DNA of 64,000 nucleotides from Bacteroidota bacterium. Lineage in GTDB: Bacteria; Bacteroidota; Bacteroidia; Chitinophagales; Chitinophagaceae. A program made the translations under genes and the position numbers. Where the stretch lies: assembly GCA_018267725.1 (NCBI GenBank), contig JAFDXY010000029.1, positions 27,218 through 91,217 on the forward strand, read 5' to 3'. The notes beneath the pieces are model-generated. The model searched no databases, had not been told where the DNA came from, and worked only from the letters and a program-made list of their open reading frames with translations. Of this stretch, positions 7,862-14,874 are shown piece by piece. Each line of letters starts with the position of its first letter. Positions within the stretch are counted from its first letter, which is position 1.

Positions 7862-9111
7862 TTGACTGCAATAATTTTTATGCAAGTTGTGAGCGATTGT
7901 TTCAACCACGACTTGAAGGTAAACCTGTTGTAGTATTAAGTAACAATGATGGATGCGTGATTGCACGTAGTGATGAAGCTAAAGCTATCGGCATCGAAAT
8001 GGGTACACCTGCATTTAAGATTGAAGAAGTATTTGAGCAATATAAAGTTTCTGTATTCAGCAGTAACTATACTTTATATGGAGACTTATCTGATAGAGTA
8101 ATGAAGACATTAACTGACTTTGTTCCTAAGATGGAAGTGTATTCTATTGATGAATCATTTTTAGATATGTCAGAACTTATATATACAGACTTAACTAAGT
8201 TAGGTATAGAGATACGACAGACTATAAAACAAAATATAGGTATACCTGTAAGTGTTGGTATTGCATCAACAAAAACATTAGCTAAGATGGCTAATCGTTA
8301 TGCTAAGAAGAAGTATAAAAAGATTGGTGTCTTTTATGCTGCAAATAAAGAACTCGTACAAGAGATGCTTGCTTTTACTCAGGTAGAAGATATATGGGGT
8401 GTAGGAAGACAATATGCATCCTTATTAAAACGTAACGGTATTCATACCGCATTAGATGTAACAAATATTCCTGAAGAATGGATGCGTAAGAATATGACAG
8501 TAGTCGGTCAACGATTATGGAATGAACTGCATGGTAAAGCATCTGTTGAATGGGAATATGAAGCACCGGCTAAAAAAAATATTTGTACTTCACGTTCCTT
8601 CGGTAAACTGACTGGTGATAAAACAATCATCGCAGAAGCAGCGAGTAATTATGCTGCTGCATGTGCGGCTAAGATGCGTAAACAAAATTCATGTGCATCA
8701 TCCATGTGTGTGTTTATTAATACGAACCAACATAAAATAGAACAGCCGCAATATTCACGCTCTATCGTAATGGAGTTTCAGACACCAACAAACTTAACCG
8801 GAGAAATTATTGCTTATGCTTTACGTGGATTAGATATCATCTACAAAGAAGGTTACCTATTTAAAAAAGTTGGTATTATTATGTTGGGTTTAGTACCGGA
8901 ATCACAAAGACAAACGAGTTTATTTGATACGATAGATAGAGAAAAAAACAGAATGGTACTTGGTACAGTTGATAAACTAAATAAGTTGATGGGTAAAGAT
9001 GTTGTACGAATGGCATCACAGGGTTATAAGAGAAGATATAAACTAAGAGCAGAACATTTAAGCAATCGTTATACGACTAACATCAACGAAATACTAAACG
9101 TAAAAATATGA
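7849..9111 (+). CDS. umuC: UmuC-like Y-family DNA polymerase (Pol V catalytic subunit)
   Basis: 420 residues, full length for UmuC. The Y-family catalytic residues are present: ALVDCNNFYASCER at the start (first Asp) and YSIDESFLDM near residue 100 (Asp-Glu pair). The helix-hairpin-helix region (VEDIWGVGRQYASLLKRNGI) follows near residue 180. A C-terminal domain ends in an RYKLRAEHLS region. With UmuD' it copies damaged DNA at the cost of mutations. Its stop codon overlaps the next ATG (ATGATG), so the 166-residue gene is translationally coupled. Being on a mobile block, it is likely an accessory SOS polymerase. Confidence 0.95.
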   Translation: MYALVDCNNFYASCERLFQPRLEGKPVVVLSNNDGCVIARSDEAKAIGIEMGTPAFKIEEVFEQYKVSVFSSNYTLYGDLSDRVMKTLTDFVPKMEVYSIDESFLDMSELIYTDLTKLGIEIRQTIKQNIGIPVSVGIASTKTLAKMANRYAKKKYKKIGVFYAANKELVQEMLAFTQVEDIWGVGRQYASLLKRNGIHTALDVTNIPEEWMRKNMTVVGQRLWNELHGKASVEWEYEAPAKKNICTSRSFGKLTGDKTIIAEAASNYAAACAAKMRKQNSCASSMCVFINTNQHKIEQPQYSRSIVMEFQTPTNLTGEIIAYALRGLDIIYKEGYLFKKVGIIMLGLVPESQRQTSLFDTIDREKNRMVLGTVDKLNKLMGKDVVRMASQGYKRRYKLRAEHLSNRYTTNINEILNVKI

Positions 9112-9608
9112 TGCAACCTTTTGAACTATTGAAGCCACTGCATGTGGAGCGGTTAATTAAAATGGATAAGAAGTATTTAGTTACTCAATCCTATACAAGA
9201 GGTAGAAACAACTATCCCGAAGCGTTAATTATTGATATACTTGTTTCAGATTACGATGATCTAAACTATGCACAGGTTCATTATAACGCAGTTAAAAAAG
9301 ATAAGTATGCTTCTATCATACATCTCGATAAAATCGAACATAAAAATAAGTTAGATGAAATGCTGCATGGTAATAAATACTGTGTGTATTGGTCTGTAGT
9401 AAAAAGTATTGAAGCGTTACAGAAGAAAATGAATGACCTCTTTGCAGAAAATATCAGACGATATATTACTCGTTATACAACATGGCGGATAAAATCAGAC
9501 AACACGATTCGTCCAAAGCTTGAAGTTATCTTCGGTGAATTATTTATCATCATAAAATATAATGCTGAAACAATACGTATTAAATTTGATGAGATAGAAC
9601 GTTGCTAA
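9108..9608 (+). CDS. Hypothetical protein coupled to umuC
   Basis: 166 residues, basic and soluble. Its ATG overlaps the umuC stop codon, so translation is probably coupled, and this ties it to the damage-tolerance module. An inner ATG at 9162 (MDKKYLVTQSYTRGRNN) could be an alternative start. The sequence shows a beta-rich N-terminal half, a helix KSIEALQKKMNDLFAEN near residue 108 and a beta-rich end. No known family or catalytic motif is recognised. It could be a polymerase-handling or DNA-binding factor, which is inference from context only. Confidence 0.6.
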   Translation: MMQPFELLKPLHVERLIKMDKKYLVTQSYTRGRNNYPEALIIDILVSDYDDLNYAQVHYNAVKKDKYASIIHLDKIEHKNKLDEMLHGNKYCVYWSVVKSIEALQKKMNDLFAENIRRYITRYTTWRIKSDNTIRPKLEVIFGELFIIIKYNAETIRIKFDEIERC

Positions 9609-9623
9609 ATAATAATTACCTAC

Positions 9624-9818
9624 ATGAAGCTCGACAGTATCATATTAATTGTTCTTGGTTTAGTATCATTAGTCTTTGGTATCTTAAATATCGACCGCAC
9701 ACTATGGGGCGGAGCAAAATATGATGGACTAAAAGATAATAAAACATACAGAAGAATTATTAATATAGTACTTGGACTGATAATTTTATTAGTTGGAATT
9801 GGTATAAGAAAGAAGTAG
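9624..9818 (+). CDS. Small two-helix membrane protein
   Basis: 64 residues with two hydrophobic helices (about 5-22, IILIVLGLVSLVFGILN, and 45-61, INIVLGLIILLVGIGI) separated by a charged loop with NIDRTLWGGAKYDG. It lies 16 nt after the coupled 166-residue gene and 36 nt before the SRAP gene, all in one direction, so it is probably in the same operon. Function unknown. A small membrane protein inside an SOS-type operon recalls damage-induced membrane peptides, but there is no sequence match to any known one. Confidence 0.6.
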   Translation: MKLDSIILIVLGLVSLVFGILNIDRTLWGGAKYDGLKDNKTYRRIINIVLGLIILLVGIGIRKK

Positions 9819-9853
9819 AGAAAATGTAGTTAACCTAAGTAATAAATTAAAGC

Positions 9854-10639
9854 ATGTGTTACGATGTCTCCTTTACGATAAACATTAATCAGTTATCGGA
9901 TTATTTCCCAGAGCTTATTTATGATGAGCAGATAGAGATAAATTTTGAGCAGGCTATTCACATAGTTGGTCATGCATACGGTAATCATCCAATCATCTAT
10001 CGTAACAGAGAAGACTTAAAACTACATTGTCGGTTAATGGAATGGGGTGTTATACCATTTTATGTAAAAGAGGAATCATCATTCGTAAGACAAAGAGCTT
10101 CGATGCTGAATGCACGCAGCGAAAGAATATTGGATGATAAAACAAGTTATTGGAATAAGATCAGAAACAGAAGATGTTTAATTCCTGTATCAGGTATATA
10201 TGAGCATAGAGCGATTAAAGGATGGAAGAAAAAAGTGCCTTACTTTATAAGCATAAAAGATGAACAGTTGTTCTTCTTACCCGGTCTTTATTCTGTAGTA
10301 GAATTTACGGATAAAGAGACAGGAGAAATTATTAAAAAATATACTTATACCTTAATAACGAGGAAGGCTAACGAAGTAATGGCGCAGATACATAATGATG
10401 GTGATAATGCTAATCGTATGCCTTTATTCTTATCGTTATCATTAGCGAAGCAATGGTTAGTAGAAGAATTAACGGAAGACGAATATCGTGAGATATTGGC
10501 GTATCAAATTCCTGATGAACAATTAGAATATCATCCTGTTTATACTATACGAAGCAGCAAAGAGCGTCCTGATGGTAAAATGAAGAATGAGTTTTACGAG
10601 TGGGACAAGTTACCAGCATTAGGTCAAATGAATCCTTAA
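9854..10639 (+). CDS. SRAP (YedK/HMCES-like) abasic-site crosslinking protein
   Basis: 261 residues. Cys2 follows the start Met directly and becomes the N-terminal nucleophile after processing. The SRAP signatures are present: SMLNARSERI (about residues 92-101), RRCLIPVSGIYEH (catalytic Glu region, about 114-126) and an IHN...NRMPLFL stretch near residue 180, which carries a short insertion between IHN and RMP compared with the usual form. Family members crosslink to abasic sites in single-stranded DNA and protect them from error-prone processing. It lies in the umuDC operon, so damage-induced expression is likely. Confidence 0.93.
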   Translation: MCYDVSFTININQLSDYFPELIYDEQIEINFEQAIHIVGHAYGNHPIIYRNREDLKLHCRLMEWGVIPFYVKEESSFVRQRASMLNARSERILDDKTSYWNKIRNRRCLIPVSGIYEHRAIKGWKKKVPYFISIKDEQLFFLPGLYSVVEFTDKETGEIIKKYTYTLITRKANEVMAQIHNDGDNANRMPLFLSLSLAKQWLVEELTEDEYREILAYQIPDEQLEYHPVYTIRSSKERPDGKMKNEFYEWDKLPALGQMNP

Positions 10640-10647
10640 CTTTAATT

Positions 10648-10890
10648 ATGGATGTAAAAAAGTACACCGTAACAATAGAATATAAAGGAGTCGCAACAAA
10701 TGTAATTTGCGAAGAGTTCCAAGTAGGTAAAGTACCGCAGGTTTGGACCTGCATTCCTGCTAAAAGACCAGCACATTCTAAGTGTTTTACTTTCTACAGG
10801 CAACCACAGAAAAATGTTTGGTGGTGGGAGTTACCGCAGCCTAAAGAATCAATAGCGCAAAAAATAGCGGTAGAATTGAATAAAATTTAG
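10648..10890 (+). CDS. Small hypothetical protein after the SRAP gene
   Basis: 80 residues from the ATG at 10648, 8 nt after the SRAP stop; an earlier in-frame ATG at 10600 would overlap the SRAP gene by 40 nt. The sequence has a beta-rich start (KKYTVTIEYKGVATNVICEEF) and a Trp-rich segment, NVWWWELPQP. It is the last gene of the damage-response operon and of the accessory block. No family is recognised. Confidence 0.6.
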   Translation: MDVKKYTVTIEYKGVATNVICEEFQVGKVPQVWTCIPAKRPAHSKCFTFYRQPQKNVWWWELPQPKESIAQKIAVELNKI

Positions 10891-11217
10891 CATTAATACC
10901 TTCCTAAAATCTACGTCGTTTTGTATCATAATCTTGCTACAATAAGGTCATTTTTTGGTCTGGACTTATCATTAAAAACAAACTGTTTCAGATATAGATA
11001 GATTCAGCATGTAATTTTTTTAGTCATTTTTTACACGATTTTGGCAGGGTGAATCACAGCAAACCCTGTACAGGAGAGAGTTTCAGCCGAAAAAAACTGC
11101 GTCAGTAGATGCGTCAGTTGATGCTATTTTTTACTAATTTTGGAGTAGAAACAATATTAATTAACCTGTAGAAGGGGACGTTGAGTTTTTTGTGTAAGTC
11201 GTTGATATTCAATAAAA
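10891..11217. other. Non-coding element end with short repeats next to tRNA-Phe
   Basis: No gene is visible. The region contains two 12-bp tandem near-repeats (11098-11121), a spaced pair of ATTTTTTAC-N2/3-ATTTTGG sequences exactly 100 bp apart (11026-11044 and 11126-11143), a stem CAGGGT/ACCCTG (11045-11068) and the palindrome CCTGTACAGG (11065-11074). Its position between the last accessory gene and the tRNA 3' end fits an attachment region with recombinase or excisionase sites. This is inference. Confidence 0.45.
11098..11121. repeat. Tandem 12-bp direct repeat
   Basis: TGCGTCAGTAGA (11098-11109) is followed immediately by TGCGTCAGTTGA (11110-11121), one mismatch, and then by TGC. It is about 125 bp from the tRNA-Phe 3' end, where arm-type or excisionase sites of a tRNA-targeting element would be expected. 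Confidence 0.6.
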
Positions 11218-11241
11218 AAGACCATCATTTCTGATGATCTT
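11213..11241 (-). terminator. Rho-independent terminator of tRNA-Phe
   Basis: On the minus strand AAGATCATCA pairs with TGATGGTCTT (one G-T pair) around a GAAA tetraloop (plus-strand 11218-11241), followed by a U run (11213-11217). It lies 5 bases after the tRNA-Phe 3' end. Confidence 0.85.
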
Positions 11242-11245
11242 CTCG

Positions 11246-11318
11246 TGGTGTGGGCCGGGATTGAACCGGCGACACAAGGATTTTCAGTCCTTTGCTCTAC
11301 CAACTGAGCTACCGCACC
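11246..11318 (-). tRNA. tRNA-Phe (GAA anticodon)
   Basis: A full cloverleaf can be drawn on the minus strand: D stem GCTC/GAGC, anticodon stem AAGGA/TCCTT with loop CTGAAAA (anticodon GAA), T stem GCCGG/CCGGC with loop TTCAATC, discriminator A, CCA not encoded. The acceptor stem, GGTGCGG against CCACACC, has one C-A mismatch at pair 5-68, where a G would be expected at 68. The 3' half lies toward the accessory block, so it may derive from the integrated element. Confidence 0.95.
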
Positions 11319-11333
11319 AGCCGTAAAGGGCTG

Positions 11334-11363
11334 CAAATATAGGTTGCTGTATTTAATTTCAAA
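11334..11363 (-). promoter_or_regulatory. Promoter of tRNA-Phe
   Basis: On the minus strand TTTG (plus 11360-11363), an 18-nt spacer and TATATTTG (plus 11334-11341) match the Bacteroidota -33/-7 consensus. The -7 element ends 15 nt before the mature tRNA 5' end. Confidence 0.7.
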
Positions 11364-11391
11364 AACTTATTGTAAATAGTTTTTAAAACAA

Positions 11392-12843
11392 TTAAAACTC
11401 GCAATTTTTTGGTGTTCTTGCAAATGGTATTACATCTCTAATATTAGTCATGCCTGTTACAAATTGTACCATTCTTTCAAAACCCAAACCAAAACCTGCA
11501 TGTGGTACTGTTCCAAAACGGCGGGTATCTAAATACCAACTCATTTCTTTTACAGGTATATTAAATTGTTCCATTTTTTTAACTAATACATCATAGCGTT
11601 CTTCTCTTTGGCTGCCGCCTACAATTTCTCCAATGCCCGGAGCTAAAATATCCATGGCTGCAACGGTTTCTTTTCCTGCTTCGCAGTTATTATTTAAACG
11701 CATATAAAATGCTTTAATGGCTGCAGGATATCCGGTAACAATTACAGGTTTTTTAAAATGTTTTTCTACCAAATATCTTTCGTGTTCGCTTTGCATATCT
11801 ATTCCCCAACTAACATCGTATTTAAATTTTTTCTTTTTGTAGTGAGGAGAATCTAATAAAATTTGAATGGCTTCTGTGTAAGTAATACGTTCAAATTTAT
11901 TATCGGTAACAAATTTTAATTTTTCTATTAAACCTAATTCTTGTCTTTCATTTTGTGGTTTTTGTTTTTCTTCTTCTGCAAGACGAGCATCTAAAAATTC
12001 AAGGTCTTCTTTATTATTTTCTATAACATAACTTATTAGGTATTGAATAAATTCTTCAGCCAAATTCATATTATCTTCAATATCATAAAAAGCCATTTCG
12101 GGTTCAATCATCCAAAACTCTGCTAAATGCCTTGTGGTGTTTGAGTTTTCGGCTCTAAAGGTTGGACCAAAAGTATAAATATCACTAAAAGCCATGGCTC
12201 CTAACTCACCTTCTAACTGCCCGCTAACGGTAAGGTTGGTAGCTTTTCCAAAAAAATCTTCTGTAAAATTTATTGTTCCATCTTCATTTTTAGGTGCTGT
12301 GCCATCTATTGGTAAAGTGGTTACTTTAAACATTTCTCCTGCACCTTCGGCATCGCTGGCGGTAATAATAGGTGTGTGCAAATACACAAATCCTTTTTCA
12401 TTAAAAAATTTATGAACTGCAAATGCCAAAGAATGTCTTATACGAAAAACGGCACCAAATGTATTGGTTCTAAAACGCATGTGTGCTATTTCTCTTAAAA
12501 ATTCAAGGCTATGTTTTTTAGGTTGAAGCGGGTATTTTTCTGCATCACTATCTCCTAAAATTTCTATTGTTATAGCTTTTAATTCAATGCTTTGCCCTTT
12601 ACCTAACGATGCTACAATTTCTCCTTTTACTTTTAATGATGCTCCGGTGGTAATGCGTTTTAAAGTTTCATCGTTTAATAAACCTAATGCAATTACAACT
12701 TGCAAATTATTATTAGTGCTGCCATCATTTAATGCAATAAATTGGTTGTTACGAAAGGTACGCACCCAACCCATAACTGTTACTTCTTTACCAACAAAAT
12801 TGCCTTGCAATAATGTTTTAATTTTTGTTCTGTTGTTAAACAT
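11392..12843 (-). CDS. asnS: Asparagine--tRNA ligase
   Basis: 483 residues, class II aminoacyl-tRNA synthetase. The N-terminal OB-fold anticodon-binding domain ([22 protein letters not shown], about 22-43) is followed by the catalytic domain with motif 2 [20 protein letters not shown] (about 229-248) and motif 3 [10 protein letters not shown] near the C-terminus, where the ATP-binding Arg sits. The start [12 protein letters not shown] and the end [10 protein letters not shown] are typical of AsnRS. It charges tRNA-Asn in the cytoplasm. It is a single gene here, divergent from rho across a 397-bp gap. Confidence 0.97.
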   Translation of the reverse strand: MFNNRTKIKTLLQGNFVGKEVTVMGWVRTFRNNQFIALNDGSTNNNLQVVIALGLLNDETLKRITTGASLKVKGEIVASLGKGQSIELKAITIEILGDSDAEKYPLQPKKHSLEFLREIAHMRFRTNTFGAVFRIRHSLAFAVHKFFNEKGFVYLHTPIITASDAEGAGEMFKVTTLPIDGTAPKNEDGTINFTEDFFGKATNLTVSGQLEGELGAMAFSDIYTFGPTFRAENSNTTRHLAEFWMIEPEMAFYDIEDNMNLAEEFIQYLISYVIENNKEDLEFLDARLAEEEKQKPQNERQELGLIEKLKFVTDNKFERITYTEAIQILLDSPHYKKKKFKYDVSWGIDMQSEHERYLVEKHFKKPVIVTGYPAAIKAFYMRLNNNCEAGKETVAAMDILAPGIGEIVGGSQREERYDVLVKKMEQFNIPVKEMSWYLDTRRFGTVPHAGFGLGFERMVQFVTGMTNIRDVIPFARTPKNCEF

Positions 12844-13240
12844 GATTTTTATAAATGAATAATAAACAATGAAAAACTTTTTCGGATATCAATTTTATTT
12901 TTTTGAAAAAAACAAAATTGGGCTGCAAATATAAGCCCAACAAATGTTTTTGAAGTAGGCAGTAAAAGCTTTGCAGCAACTTTATACAATAAAAACAAGG
13001 TATAGTAAATTTGTAATGTGAATATTTTTTTGTTTCATTAATAAAAAACTACCTAACATTGCAGTAGAAATAGGTTGATGAGTGTAGTTTTATATACCCA
13101 CTTATTCTTCAACCAAGCCTTTTCCGGTTAGCACAACCGAAATAAGTTTCAAATAAATTTCAATTATTATTTAGTATTCAACAAAATCTTACAAGTATTA
13201 ACAAGCTTATTAAAAGCTATCTGTTCATTCAAACATATAT
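12844..13240. other. Intergenic region between asnS and rho
   Basis: No gene is seen. A minus-strand TATATTTG (plus 12926-12933) sits in the loop of TTGGGCT/AGCCCAA and could be the asnS -7 element, although no good -33 partner is found. A plus-strand TAAATTTG at 13006-13013 could be the rho -7 element and would leave a leader of about 220 nt, which fits the long autoregulated leaders known for rho genes. Both readings are tentative. Confidence 0.35.
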
Positions 13241-14845
13241 ATGTACGACATTCTTCAACTAAACGACATGCTGGTGCCTGAACTGCTTGATATTGCAGAG
13301 CAACTTAAAATTACTGATGTAAAAAAATTAGATAAGCAGGCTTTGGTGTATAAAATTTTAGACAGTCAAGCAGTGCAGCAATCTGCTGAAACCAAAGAAG
13401 TTAAAAAAGCAAGAACGCGTAAACCCATTACGGTAAAAACTTCTACCACCAACGGAACCGAAGAAGCCGAAGTTGTTACGGAAGCTCCTAAAAAAGAGAA
13501 AGAAAAAATAAAACCTAAACCTAAAAAAACTAAAGCAGAAGAAGCAGAGCCAATTGCTTTAGCAGAAGAAGATAGTAATATATCTAACCTTGCACACCAA
13601 ATGTTGCAAGCTACAGAACCAACCAATGAACCTGCTACAACAGAAGAAAACGTAACAGCAGAAGAAACAAATACCAACAATAATCAACCACAAAAAAATT
13701 ATCGCAGAGAACCTGTTTTTAATATTGAGTTTGATGGTGTAATTAATGGTGAAGGTGTGTTGGAAATGATGCCCGATGGTTATGGTTTTTTACGCTCATC
13801 AGATTATAATTATTTATCATCTCCAGATGATGTGTATGTTTCTCCTTCTCAAATAAAATTATTTGGTTTAAAAACCGGCGATACTGTTAATGGTTCTGTT
13901 CGCCCACCAAAAGAAGGAGAAAAATATTTTGCTTTACTAAAAGTTGATAGCATTAACGGAAAAAAACCTGAAGAAGTTAGAGACCGTGTTCCGTTTGATT
14001 ATTTAACACCTTTATTTCCATTCGAAAAATTAAATTTATATACTTCGCCTTCTAACTACAGCACACGTGTAATGGATTTGTTTACACCAATTGGTAAAGG
14101 CCAACGTGGTTTAATTGTAGCTCAGCCAAAAGTTGGTAAAACAATGTTATTAAAAGAAGTTGCCAATGCTATTGCAGCCAACCATCCTGAATGTTATTTA
14201 ATGGTGGTTTTAATTGATGAAAGACCAGAAGAAGTTACCGATATGGAACGCAGCGTTAAAGCAGAAGTATTAGCAAGCACTTTTGATGAACCTGCCGAAA
14301 AACATGTTAAGGTTTCAAACATTGCATTACAAAAAGCAAAACGCTTGGTTGAGTGCGGACACGATGTAATTATTTTATTAGATAGCATTACACGTTTGGC
14401 AAGAGCCCATAATACTGTTGCACCAAGCAGCGGCAAAGTATTAAGTGGTGGAGTAGAAGCCAATGCCATGCAAAAACCAAAACAATTTTTTGGTGCTGCA
14501 CGTAAAATTGAACATGGTGGCAGCTTAACCATTTTAGCAACTGCTTTAATAGAAACAGGAAGCAAAATGGATGAAGTAATTTTTGAAGAATTTAAAGGAA
14601 CGGGTAATATGGAATTGCAGTTAGATAGAAGATTAGCTAACAAACGCATTTACCCTGCTATAGATTTAGTTTCTTCTTCTACCAGAAGAGATGATTTATT
14701 GTTAGATAAAGATGTATTGCAACGCATGAATATTCTTCGTTTATATATTAATGATATGAATACTGAAGAAGCCATGAATGAATTATTAAAACGTATGCGT
14801 GGCACTAAAAACAATGAAGAGTTTTTAGCAAGCATGAACCGATAA
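13241..14845 (+). CDS. rho: Transcription termination factor Rho
   Basis: 534 residues, about 115 more than E. coli Rho. The extra length lies between the N-terminal Rho_N helices (residues 1-45, [15 protein letters not shown]) and the RNA-binding cold-shock domain that begins near residue 165 ([15 protein letters not shown]). The insert (about 50-160) is rich in Lys, Glu, Thr and Asn and probably disordered, as is common in Bacteroidota Rho. The ATPase part is complete: P-loop AQPKVGKT near residue 289, Walker [16 protein letters not shown], and the Q/R-loop region [20 protein letters not shown]. It is an RNA-dependent hexameric helicase ending untranslated transcripts. Confidence 0.97.
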   Translation: MYDILQLNDMLVPELLDIAEQLKITDVKKLDKQALVYKILDSQAVQQSAETKEVKKARTRKPITVKTSTTNGTEEAEVVTEAPKKEKEKIKPKPKKTKAEEAEPIALAEEDSNISNLAHQMLQATEPTNEPATTEENVTAEETNTNNNQPQKNYRREPVFNIEFDGVINGEGVLEMMPDGYGFLRSSDYNYLSSPDDVYVSPSQIKLFGLKTGDTVNGSVRPPKEGEKYFALLKVDSINGKKPEEVRDRVPFDYLTPLFPFEKLNLYTSPSNYSTRVMDLFTPIGKGQRGLIVAQPKVGKTMLLKEVANAIAANHPECYLMVVLIDERPEEVTDMERSVKAEVLASTFDEPAEKHVKVSNIALQKAKRLVECGHDVIILLDSITRLARAHNTVAPSSGKVLSGGVEANAMQKPKQFFGAARKIEHGGSLTILATALIETGSKMDEVIFEEFKGTGNMELQLDRRLANKRIYPAIDLVSSSTRRDDLLLDKDVLQRMNILRLYINDMNTEEAMNELLKRMRGTKNNEEFLASMNR

Positions 14846-14874
14846 TATTTTTTACAATTTAAAAATTGTGAAGT

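Larger units (their letters stand above)
1..11245. mobile_element. Accessory block, probably one end of an element integrated at tRNA-Phe
   Basis: Every recognisable gene from the left edge to about 10890 is accessory: a RecA-like recombination ATPase, a DUF3871 protein, a short RadC/JAB protein, an XRE repressor, an HNH endonuclease, UmuDC and an SRAP protein, mixed with unknown small genes. The block ends at the 3' end of a tRNA-Phe gene lying on the minus strand, the classic attachment position for tyrosine-integrase elements. From asnS onwards the genes are housekeeping. No integrase, relaxase or structural phage gene is visible, so the type of element (ICE, prophage, satellite) is open. 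The left end and the second att site lie outside the window. The boundary at 10891-11246 is an inference from gene content. Confidence 0.55.

Noticed and set aside
12918..12940. TTGGGCT/AGCCCAA hairpin around a TATATTTG as an asnS operator
   Set aside because: It is short, and no -33 partner was found at the right distance; kept only as a note in the intergenic entry.
13366..13680. Minus-strand open frame of 104 codons
   Set aside because: It is antisense to the low-complexity insert of rho; Ser/Ala/Val composition mirrors Lys/Glu/Thr codons.
14194..14649. Minus-strand open frame of 151 codons
   Set aside because: It is antisense to the ATPase domain of rho; no independent coding signal.
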